From positions 9,326,501 through 9,390,500 of the forward strand of contig NC_069669.1 of NCBI RefSeq assembly GCF_027244095.1: a stretch of 64,000 nucleotides of DNA, read 5' to 3'. The DNA comes from Hemicordylus capensis. Its lineage: Eukaryota; Chordata; Lepidosauria; Squamata; Cordylidae. The position numbers and the translations under genes are program-made. Shown here piece after piece: positions 32,701 through 44,700 of this stretch. Within the stretch, counting starts at the first letter, position 1. Each line of letters begins with the position of its first letter. The notes beneath the pieces are model-generated. The model searched no databases and was not told the origin of the DNA. It was given only the letters and a program-made list of their open reading frames with translations.

Positions 32701-35700
32701 TCGCTTGGGGATGCGGAAAGATACAGTCATTGGAACGGCGCGTCTTTTCAACATAGCTCAAGGGAAATGGATAGAGAAGTTCGTTCCAGAACAGCTGGCA
32801 CCCAAGGGCTAACTCTCTAACCTTTAGAGTCCTAAATGGCTTGGGACCAGGTTACCTGAGAGAGCGCCTTGCCCCATATGTTCCAACCTGGACGTGGTGG
32901 CTACTAGGGAGAGGGCCTTCTCAGTGGTGGCCCCCTGTGTCCGGAATAGCCTGGCTTCATCACTTTGTTCTTTTAGATGCCAGGTCAAGACCTTTTCGTT
33001 CACACAGGCCTTTTAAATTCTGGTTTTCAGATCTGACCTAATCTTTAATTTTAAAAATGAGTTCTTTAAACTAATGTGCCCATTCTGTTGCAAATCTTTG
33101 GCTCAGGTACCCCAGAGAGAAAACACACTTGATTATGCACACTCGAATTTCAACGCTACAGTTATGAGACAGGCTACTCCAGTCGCTGGCTTACATCCAG
33201 ACTAAGTTGCACACGAGTGTCCCCAGTGAAAAATAGGACAAGCAAGCTTGCCCCATGGATTTCAATCAGACTTCTTAGCAGCACCTTAATCTGGATACAA
33301 CTGAGTGCCTGGGGTAGTCCGTCTCAGAAATGTAACATTTAATAGTGTGAGTATGTACACACATATACAAAGTGTTAGAGTTAGGGAGACAGGCTACTCC
33401 AGTCACTGTCTAACAGCCACACTAAGTTACTCATAAGCAGTCTTATTGAAATTAATGGGATAAGTAAACTTAATGTTCTGATGCCTGTCAGTCAAGCTGA
33501 GGGGAGGGGTTTGCTCACCCTGCTATCAGAGCAAAGAGGCACCTTTTGGAAGTGGCAATTCTCTTTATTGAGCAGGGGGAGAGCAGCTGGCCCTATCCAG
33601 CCCCAGCACAGCATGGACTTTGGCCACTGAGAATGATGGGTCACCAATGCTGTGGGCCTACAACTCCCCAGTTCGAGAACCCTGGGCTTATCCTCCATTT
33701 TGCCCCACGGTGCAGATGCTGCGGAGGCTCTCTCCTCCCCACATTCTCCTGGGGATGTCACTGGCCCCAGAAGGACCCTACCTCGGCAACGATGGGGTAG
33801 ACCTGCTCCATGCAGAGCGAGATGATGCTGGGTAAGAAAGGCTTGAAGACCTGGCCGGGCTCTTGCACCACCACCTGGAGGATCTTCAGGAACTTCTCCA
33901 CCACTCTGCAGCCGGTGCTGCCGTCATGGAGGATGCTCTCCACCAGCTGCTCTCTAGGGTACAACACAGGGAGTCAGTGACCTCCTCCCCAGGGAACTTC
34001 ACAGCTGCACTTAAGTCTAGGCTCGTGGTCTAAAGAGCAGGGAGCACAGGGCAAGGGTCATGAGCGGGGTTCTCAGACCTGGGCCCCCAGGAGTCACTGG
34101 ACTTCAAATCCCATCATCCTCAGCCACAACGGCCCAGATGTTGGGTTCCAACATCCAGCAACATCTGGGGACCCAACTTCGAGAGACCCTGGTCAGCCAA
34201 ACCTGCAGAAAGCTGAAAGTACTGCAAAGCCATCACCTCCTCTTCATCTCTAGGAGTGGAGACCTTAGACGTCACAGTGAGCATTTGAAGGGAGAAGAGC
34301 TGGTCTTGTGGAGCAAGCACGGGTTGTCCCCTTTGCTAAGCAGGGTTTGCTCTGGTTTGCATTTGGAAAGGAGACTCCATGTGCAAGCACTGCAAGAGAT
34401 CCTCCTTAGAGGACGGGGCCGCTCTGGGAAGAGCACCTGCAAGCTTGCATGCAGAAGGATCCAGGTTCCCTCCCTGGCAGCATCTCCAAGACAGGGCTGA
34501 GAGAGACTCCTGCCTGCAGCCCTGAAGACGCTGCCAGTCTGCGTGGACAATACTGAGCTAGATGGACCAAGGGTCTGACTCGGGATGAGGCAGCTTCCTG
34601 GGTCTCCCCAGATGGTAGCAACCACCCCAGCTGGCTCACGTGCTAAAGGCAGCGTGGGCATCCTGCAGGCTTTCGAGCCCTCACGAGACATCAGGGAAAG
34701 GGTGCTGCATCCTTGGAACCCTGAAGGAGGGGGCTGTGGTTGTGTGCACTGCAGGGCCAGTGGAGGACCTGCCTGGGCATCGGGGCCCTGGCAACTGCCT
34801 GAGGATGCCACAAGCCGATACAAAGCCCGATGGGAAGGACTTAGAATCCCGCAAAGGCTTAACCCAGGGCTAATCATCATAATTCCCAGAGCCTTAGGGG
34901 AAAAGAGAACCAGCTCACTTACAAGAGCATCCCACATTTTGCTAGGCTCCTTTGGGTCAGCTCTGTAGGGGTCGTTTTTCTGCACAACTGCTTCTCTTGG
35001 AAGGTATACCTCCATCCAAGTGCAAGAGCCATTGTGGTGCAGTGGGTAGAGCAGGGGAAGGCAACCTTGGATCTCCAGCCATTGTTGAACTACAACTCAC
35101 CATCCCCAGCCACAACAGCGGTCGGGGGTGATGGGAGTTGTAGTTCAACAGCTGGAGAACCAAGGTTGCCTACTCTTGGGTTAGAGTGTTGGATGAGGAC
35201 TGGGGGAAATCTGAGTTCAAATCCCCGTTCAGCCATGAGAAACTCCCTGGAGACCTCAGGGCCAGTCACTTCTGTCTCAGCCTTAGCCTACCTCACAGGA
35301 TTGTTGTAAGGGGTAAACATAAGCATGGACACTGCTCTGGGCTGCGTGGAGGAAGAGCAGGATATAAAAAGTTTTTTTATAAAGAGATGCCCTTTCCCAT
35401 CAAGTATCAGGAGAGGCAAGTACGCTACCTGGTGAACATGTTGAGGAACGTCTGGATGACCTGCTCAGTGAAGGGCACACCCATCTGCACCCTCAGTCCT
35501 TGGAAGAGGGTGAGGAAGAAGCTCAGCATCTCGTCCGTCACATCTGGGGAACAGGGAAGGGAAGGAGGAAAAGAGAAAGTTGCGAGCGCTGTGAATTTTT
35601 TGACAAGCAGGAGTCACGTTTGCTATTTGATACTCCCAGTTGACAGCCGGAAGATCTCCCACTGTGCAGCTGAATCCTTCGCTTTCCTCTCCTGCCAGAA

Positions 35701-38700
35701 ATGGATAGCCAAGTATCTGATGAAAGGGTTCTGAGTATCCTCAGCTTAACACCACAACCCCATGGTAAGCAACTGGATTCGCTCCTGGAATGTTTCATCA
35801 TCTCCTGATCTGAGGCTCACATTAACAATGCAGGGTAAAAAGGAGTGGTGGCGAGGGTAAGGGTTAGTTCAAATCTCACACCCACCCCTAGACCCATTTC
35901 GCTTGCCACTCATTTCAACCAAGCATGGGCAGGGCCCAGCTGCACAGCACGATCCAATGCAATTGTACCAGAAATAAACCTCAGGTTCAATTGGGCTTAC
36001 TCTCACACAGGCGCGCCTAGCAAGGCAACCTTGGTCTAGACTTGAATCTCCGGGCAGTGATTTGGAAAGCCTGATTTAGGCAGGGACAAAAGAGGTACTG
36101 CTGATTCTGGAAGCATAAACACTCATGGTATGCAGAGATCTGCCATATGGAGCAGGAGCTCTCAAATTCGGATGCCCAGATGTTAGTGGCCTAGAAAATC
36201 CATCATCCCCAGGCCATTGTGGCTGGGGATGATGGGAGTTGTAGTCCAGCAACATCTGGGGACTCAGGTTTTAGAGCCCTGGCAGTAGAGTCAAACTCAA
36301 GTAGGTTTGCTTCTGCACCGTGTTATACTGGAGAGAGAAGTACTGCCGAATCTGCAGTCTCAGTAACAAACCCCTTTGCAGTCCACGTGAGGCTATCCCA
36401 GCTCCTTCATGGGTCAGAGCTACTGAAACTATTCTACATTTTTGTCCAAAGACTCAGATGCCTTTTCAGACAACTGTAGCCAAAACACTGTGCTGAGGGA
36501 TTCAGCAGATGGGCGCTTTGAGCAGTCAAAGCTTTCCTGGAGGGACCTCTCTCTCCTCTAACCAAGAACGAGGTCAGGAACCTAGGAAGCTGCTTATACC
36601 GAGTCAGACCATTAGTCCATTTAGCTCAGTATTGTCTACATTGACTGGAAGTACCTCTCCAAGGTTTCAGGCAGGAGTCTCTCCCAGCCCTACCTGGAGA
36701 TGCTGCCAGGGATTGAACCTGGGACCTCTTGCATGCAAGATGCTCTACCATTGAACTAAGGCCTCATCCCCTAAGGCAGAGATCCTCCACGTTGGGCCCC
36801 CAGATGTTCTTGGACTTCAACTCCCATAACCCCCAGCCAAAGGCCACTGGGCCTGGGGATTATGGGAGTTGAAGTCCAAGAACATCTGGGGGCCCAACAT
36901 TGAGGATTCCTGCCCTAAGGGGAATATCTTAACAGCACTCACATGTAGTCACACACCCAAATGCAAACCAAAGTAGATCCTGTTCAGCAGAGAGGACAAT
37001 TCATGCTTGCTACCACAAGATCAGCTCTCCTCCCCCAACTAGCTAGACAGTCCAGTAACTTGCATGCCGCCATCTTGATTACGGATGACCACGCTCAATG
37101 TAGTTGATGGGCAGATGTGGGAGGAATCAAAATGGTGGCACCCAAGTGGCCACCCTGATTTCATGGGTCTTCTTGCTCAGGAGGGCCAAGTACAGGCAAG
37201 AGTTTGGCAACTTGGAGGTTCTATCCAACAAGGATCCCCAGTGTAGATTTACTGCATTACTCACAGCAGTGGAGAGTGCTCTGTGGTTATACCTGACTGA
37301 TGAATGAAAGCTGGGAAGAGGGCTAGTGAGACCTGCACCGACTCCTGCAGCGACTGGTAACAGATCTGGCGGGACTTGGTGGCTTCTCCAGAGATGCTCT
37401 CCACAATATCTTCCAAGACACTAAGCGTCTGATGGATGGTGACCTTAGCTGCAAAAACCAGAGTAAACTTTAACAGGTACCCCAAGGCACTGAGAAAAGA
37501 GGCAGCAAGCCAGGAACTCCTGAACTGTTTCCACAGAGTTCTTAATTTCTGCCACACCTCCGAATTTAGCGCAACTGAATCACAAAGCTATGCCAACGCA
37601 GAGGTGCAGTGGAATTCCCCATCCTTGGAGAAGCACATCCAGAATGTGACTCATGGGGAAACACAGGTGGACTCCTGCCAAAGCAGCAAACACCCAGGGC
37701 TTGGACCACAGCTGTAATACAAGACAGACAAGTGGGGCAAGGCAGAGTGCTGGGTGGACGGCGCTGTCTGACCCAGCTCCTCTCTCCCAGATGATCACTT
37801 CCTCCCCCCTCCAAACAGTGTTCCCTCTAACAGGGATTCCCAGATTTTATTGACTACAACTCCCAGAACCCTCAGCTGCAATGTCTTTTGCTTGGGGATT
37901 CTGAGAATCCCCGTTAAAGGGAACACTGACCTTACTTCCCCCCTCGCACACGCTCACAAAACAGGAGCATGCAGAGCTTCTGAACTAGGATGGAACACTT
38001 CAAATTATCTCTCCCCCCACCCCCACAAGAAATACTTTGAAGCAACATCCTTTCTAGCAACAGCTCTATGGTAAGGGAGACTTAGCACATCCCTCCTAGT
38101 AACACCTCTATGGTAGGGGTAGCAGCTGTTAGTAGCTACTCCTGCCAAGTGAGCAGAGAGGCACCTTTTAAAGTGGCAGCTCTTATATTTAGCAGGGGGA
38201 GAGCAACTGTCCCTGTCCAACCCCAACACAGCATCCCTCCAGTGGCTGTTAGTGGTGCTTAACATGTGCTTCTTTTCCAACTGAGAGCACCTTTGCGGGA
38301 CAGGGAACCATCTTGGTTGGTTGGTTTCATATGCAAAACGCGTTGAGAACTTGGTTGAAAAGTGGCAGGTCAATATTCATGGCTGCGGTTGTATGGTCAG
38401 GGAGGCTTACAGTTAGAGCTGCCATGCCCCCCGGAATTCTAGGTCTAACCCGGATTTTAAGCCTCTCACCCAGATTGCTTAGCCTACCCAGATTTCAGCT
38501 TTCATTTAAAAAAAGAAAAAGAAAGCTAAGTGTTAGCCCTTGTAGAAGCGGCGTTATGGGGCAAAAGGTGCAATCACTGTTCTACTCAAGAATTATTTTC
38601 AAGCCTATTAACATAATATGCAAATTAGGCCCCACCAGATTGGGCAAGCCAGAATATGGCAACCCAACTTACTGCCGTCTTGCTGCGCTTTCCTCTGGGG

Positions 38701-41700
38701 CAGGATGGCACTGGATTTCAGGCTGCGGTAATCCCTGGTGAGGGCCGAGATGAGGCTGGAGTGGTTCGTCGAGCGGATTGCCCACTGCTGCTCACACTCG
38801 GGGAGGTTTGGCCACGGCAGCAGCAGGATATTGGAGAGTGCTCGGCACACCAGTATCTGAGCCTGCAGAGGAAGATGGACCAGACAAGCCAAAGGTCATG
38901 AGTTTATGGAGGGGGGTGGGGGAAGAGGGAGTGTAGAAAGCTGTCTCATCCCGAGTCAGACCACTGGTCCATCTAGCTCATGACTGTCTACACTGACTGG
39001 TAGCAGCTCTCCAAGCAGTGGGGTTTCCCAGCCCTACCTGGAGATGCTGCCAGGGACTGAAGCTGGGATGCAGGTGCTCTAACCACTGAGTTACGACCCA
39101 CCCCTAAAAGTTTCCTATGTTGTGTCGTGGAACAGAGGCAGCTCCGAACCACCCTTGAGCAGGCAAAACTGCTCATTAAACAGCAAATTTTGGATTCTGA
39201 GTGGCAAACTGACCTTAGCAAGGTCTCAAAATTCTATATTACAGCGCAGAGACTTGGTTTCTGCAATGCCTTATTTTGCTCAGTTGGAGATTCCTAAGTA
39301 TAGAAGAGCGTTTACTTTAGCCCGCTGCCATAGTCTACTTTCGGCAGGGCTTGAAGGATGTTATCGGGGGATTCTGCTTTCAGAGAGGTTTTGCCCTTGT
39401 GGACTGGAGCAGATTGAAACTATTGAACATGTTCTATTATTTTGTTTCTTCTATAGGGATATTCAGGCATCTTTTATTTTTCCATTATTAAGTAAATACC
39501 CTGGTCGACAGAGTCAATTTTATTGTTCTTTGCTGCTCTCAGATTCTGAACCCGAAATTACCACTCGAGTTGCTAGCTATTGTGCTGCGTCAATTAATAT
39601 TAGTCGGTGGATGATTAATAAGGAATCCATGCAGATCTAATTTTGTGAGCCATTTATTGTTGTTTTATTAACGATACACTCTTAATTTCACACATTTAAT
39701 TGTATCTCATTAATGGCTTTATTATTTATTGATAGATAGATAGATAGATAGATAGTAATGTTTTAGTGTTTGTCCTGGTCCGAGACTGCAACAATAAAAG
39801 ACTTGAGAACCAACAGACTGCTGTGCGCGTCCCCCAAACAGCCGGTGCTCACCAGAGCCCAAAGCTCACCTTATCTGGAAGGCACTGGGCAGAGGGGTCT
39901 GTGATCCGATTGAACACTTTCTGCACGGTTTGCATCCTGATCAGGAACACGGGCCGCACGGTAGTGGCTAAGGAGACCAGCAGGTGGCAAGCGGACAGCA
40001 GCAGCTTCTCTTGTACCTGGGAGGGAGAAAGGAAGTCCTTAAACCACTTCGATGACCCGGAAGACAAAGAAACGGGACTTAAGAAGCAGCGGATGTTTCT
40101 GCTGCCTGCACCCCCTATCAGTGTGTTCTCTCTGATTTTTTTTCCACCTGTGTGTGGAATGAGTTTCGTTCTGGGCGGCTGGATCAAGGCAGTGTGCGCA
40201 CATGTGCATTCAGAGTGGGGCCTTCCCGATTCTACTTGGGCAGGATCTAATATTAACCAAGCGGACATTAAAAAAACTTGTGAGTGCGCACACCTTAGAG
40301 GGAACACTGCCTGCAATTAGCATTTGAAGGGAGTGCTGGTGACGAAGAGCCTCTTCAGTTGCAGAGGAATGGCAACAATGCATGCTTGTGAATCTAAAAT
40401 GCCCTGCAGGTCATGCAGGAACCGAACAATAGGAAGTTGCCTTCCTATTGAGTTGGAGCCCAACATTGCCTGCACTGACTGGCAGCAGCTCTTCAGCACC
40501 ACAGAAATAGGCTGCAGAGCCTGGCAGAACATTTGTCATCACTTGGGCACGCAACGTTCAAGCGGGTTTCTGAAACCCCGAGGAAAACCGAAGCACAGAA
40601 CTAAAGCTCCCTTCTCCTTATGTGGGAGACGAGAATGAAGCCCAACTGCTGGGCCCCGCAAGAGGGCTGCACCTCAGCTACCTCTCCAAACAACCCAGAA
40701 TGGGCAGAGGAAAAAGAGGAAAGAGGCAAAGCTGGAAGATGCTTGTACTTCGACGCTTGCTTTTGATGGCCATCGCTAGCTTTCATTCCCAAGAGATTCC
40801 TGTACCATCTGCAGTAACCTTTCCTCTCACTTAGCAAGGGGAGTTTGCAGCAGTGCAGCAAGGGGTCACCATTTACTCTTACTCAGGTCATACCCATTTC
40901 ATCTGGCTTTTCAGATGAAGCTGTCTCTGTCTCTGTCTCTGTCTCTGTCTCTGTCTCTGTCTCTGTCTCTGTCTCTGTCTCTGTCTCTGTCTCTGTCTCT
41001 GTCTCTGTCTCTGTCTCTGTCTCTGTCTCTGTCTCTGTCTCTGTCTCTGTCTCTGTCTCTGTCTCTGTCTCTGTCTCACACACACACCCCTGCTTTCCTG
41101 CAAAGCTGTTATACCAACTTGCACACAAATGATCACTGTGTCGGAGAAGGAGGTGGTAGCGGTTCTGTGGACTGCTTGAACACAGCGGCAGACGCGGTTT
41201 TGGCAAAGCTACCTTTGAACTGATGAGCGGCGCAATCGCTTCTAGGGCGGTGGAGACGAGGGAGATAAACTGGGCTGGATCTTGCCGGTGAACTTCACTG
41301 TAGAACTGAGCTAGCCAGTGACAGTATGCCTGCAGGGCTGCCAGGGATTGTGCGTGCCTAGAGAGAGAAGGAAGGAGACGTCTGAGGGGAGGCCAGGGCA
41401 ACGAAGCTCCTCATCACCATGAGGGCTATTCAGTTCTGATTATAGATGAGTCAGGCAGGAGACACTGCTTGGAGAGGAGACGTAAGAACAGCCCCGTTTG
41501 ATCAGGCCCAAGGCCTATCTTGTCCAACACCCTGTTTCTGGCAGTAGCCCACCAGAAGTCTGTGGGAAGCCACACTACCAGGAGATGAAAGGCACGTCCC
41601 CTCTCCTGCTGTCGTTCCCTTGCAACTGGTATTCGGAGACATCCTGCCTCTGAACATGGAGACAGCCTGTAGCCATCAGGACAAGTAGCCACCAACAGGC

Positions 41701-44700
41701 CTGTCCATTAATGTGTCAAAAGCCCTTTAAAAGATATCCAAGCTGGTAGCCACCACCACATCCCACTGCAGAGAATTCCACAGAGTTATTTATTATATTT
41801 GTACACTGCCCCAAACTTCCACCTTCGGGCGATTTACAGCAACATAAACAAATTAACACAGAAATCAAAACCTTAACACAATTTTAAACCACAAGTCAAG
41901 TTAAGAAGCTTGGGTGAATAAATGTATATTTGAAGACTTTTAGAAAATTGCCAGAGACGGGAAGGCTCGTGTTTCAGCAGGGAGCGCATTCCAGAGTCTG
42001 GGGGCGGCAAAAGAGAAGGTCTGTCCCTGCGGAGCCACCAGACGAGCCGGTGGCAACTGCAGGCGAACCTCTCCAGATGATCTCAATGGGATCATAGTGA
42101 AGATGCTGGTCCTGTTAATTCACACATTATGCACTGTGAAAAAAGTACTTCCTTTTGGTGGTCCTAAATCAGTTTAACGGGATGACTTCTGGTGCTAGCG
42201 CCGGGAGAGGGGGAGACCACCACTTGGGACATGGGGATGCCTGCCCTCCAACCTCCTCATGCCCTCACCCTTCAGAAGAGGAACAACACCCGCCCCGTGT
42301 GCCTGTGGAATGTATTCTTAAGTTTCTTTCAATCTGAATTGACTTCATTTACTGCATCAGAAAGGAAGCAGTTTATTGGCCTCATCACAAGTGAGAGCTG
42401 AGCAACGAGAGCTTGGCGAGTGGGGGTCAGGCTGCAGCAACTGCAATATCACGGGGGAGGGCAGCATTGGGAAAATATGTTCTTGAGGCACAGCAGGAGA
42501 TGAACTACAGCTGCTGGGCACGGAGCCTCAGGGCAACTAAGTGACGTCTCCCTCGCTTTCAGAAGGCCACTACTCAAGAGGCTACTGAAACACTGCAAGC
42601 AGAAACAGAGTGGCGGGGGGGGGGGGGTACCTAGGAAAGAAGCCTCTTCTGGGAGAAAAATTAGCATGCTGAAGGTACTGAGAAAGATACGGGATTGTGC
42701 TCTTTCGCCCTGAAACTGAGCATAACAAGACCGGGGTGGGGGGTGGTCACCAGCTATCCCTACTCCCGGCTACAGGGCATGGCAGGAGGTTCAACAACTA
42801 CAACTCCCAGCAACCTCAGCTGCAATGGCCTTTGGCTGGGGATTATGGGATTTGTAAACAGCAACTGGGAATCCCTGAACTCTAACACTAACGGGGATTC
42901 ACAGAAGTTGTTGACTACAACTCCCATAATCCCCAAGCAAAGGCTATTGCAGCTGGGGATGCTGGGAGTTGTAGTCAACAACATCTGGGAAGCCCTGTTC
43001 AGAGGGAAAACTGGTGGGGACCTCGGGTGGGTGACCCAGACACTGTGGCGACCCACCGATTTCCTATCCAGGAAAGGACTCTTTGCAGCTCCCACCACAG
43101 CAGGGATTGCCAGGTGAAGGGACCCCAGAGAGCTCTGCGGTACAGACACAAGTGGTCCCCGGGTCTGAGAAGGGCCCAGGCTTCCGCGAGCATTTCCAAA
43201 GCCTTCCCAACATGGTGTTCAGCCACTCCACATCTGCTGTACTCACACATCAATAAGGTCTGGTTTCAGCACAGATGGCACCGCCGTTTCAAGGTTGTAG
43301 AGTTTAATCTGGGACCCGTAGAGGGTTACCTTGACCAACCTGTGGGAGAAGCAGGTCAGCGGAGGGGAAAACGTCCCTTGCAATCAAGGAAAAACAGACA
43401 GGATCCTCTGCTGGTTAAACACATCTTTTAAATGGATTCTGCCATGCATGGGAGGGAGCAGAAGGGAACATTCTATTTTGCCCACTTCACCTTTCGCATC
43501 CAAACAAGGCGTCTGACAGCTTCTGACCTGGGTAATACCTTGCTCCTCAGTAGGCCATGCAAAGGCCCAACCAGGCCTTCCAAACCTTTTCAGATAGCAT
43601 GCCAAATCCCAGCCTCTTCTCCTCCCACTCCCCTTTTCTGCAGGCAGCCCAGCCACCATGTTCCATGACTGATACTGAGCATGTATGTACGAGTGCACAA
43701 TAGCAAAAGGATGGATGTTATTCAAGGGCAGAAGTGCCGGTAGCTGTCAAAAACAGAAAGGGCATGCAACAAGCAGACACACATAGGAAGTAGCTTTATA
43801 CCGAGTCAGACCCTTGGTCCATCTAGTTCAGTATTGACTATACTGACTGGCAGCATATCTCCAAGGTTTCAGCAGAAGACTTTACCAGCCCTACCTGGAG
43901 ATTCCAGGGAAAGAACTTGGGACCTTCTGGATGCAAGCACGCAGATGCTCTTCCACTGAGCTATGACTTTGTCCCCACAAATATAGGAAGCTGCCTTATA
44001 CCAAGTCAGACCCTTGGTCCATTGCTCGGACTGGCAGTGGCTCTCCAAGGTTCAGGCAGGAGTCTTTCCCAGCCCTACCTGGAGATGCTGCCAGCGACTG
44101 AACTTGGACCTTCTGCATGCGAAGCAGATGCTCTACCAAGCAGATGTCTTGTGGTAGCAAGCATGACTTGTCCCCTTAGGTAAGCAGGGTCCACCATGGG
44201 CTGCATATGAATGGTTGCATATGAATGGGAGACTAGAAGTGTGAGCAGCACTGTAAGAGATTCCCCTCAGGGGATGGAGCCGCTCTGGGAAGAGCATCTA
44301 GGTTCCAAGTTCCCTCCCTGGCAGCATCGCCAAGCTAGGGCTGAGAGAGATTCCTGCCTGCAACCTGGGAGAAGCCGCTGCCAGTCTGTGAAGACAATCC
44401 TGAGCTAGATGGACCAAGGGTCTGACTCAGTATATGGCAGCTTCCTATGTTCCTATGAGCTATGGCCCCACTCCTGGGGTCTCGCATCCAGGCACTGACC
44501 ACACCACGATCTGTGTAGCTTCAGCAAGGGGGCTCTATCGTGTGCCCTTAGACCATGACCTGTGTTCCCTAAAACAGAGACTCCCAGGTGCTGTTGACCA
44601 CAACTCCCAGCATCCCTAGCTGCAATGGCCTTTGGCAAGGGATGATGGGAGTTGTCGTCAGCAACATCTTGTCCCAACAGCTGGGACCCACCCCGCAGTC

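Noticed and set aside
34272-35015. 247-codon minus-strand frame
   Set aside because: Its C-terminal half is antisense composite SINE and the rest has no known motif.
40917-41077. Possible CRISPR array from regular repeats
   Set aside because: The units are a simple hexamer with no spacers, in a vertebrate intron.
40883-41401. 172-codon minus-strand frame with a TETETE stretch
   Set aside because: It is the XPO6 exon at 41213-41357 read through into the hexamer array; the splice donor at 41212 ends the true coding part.
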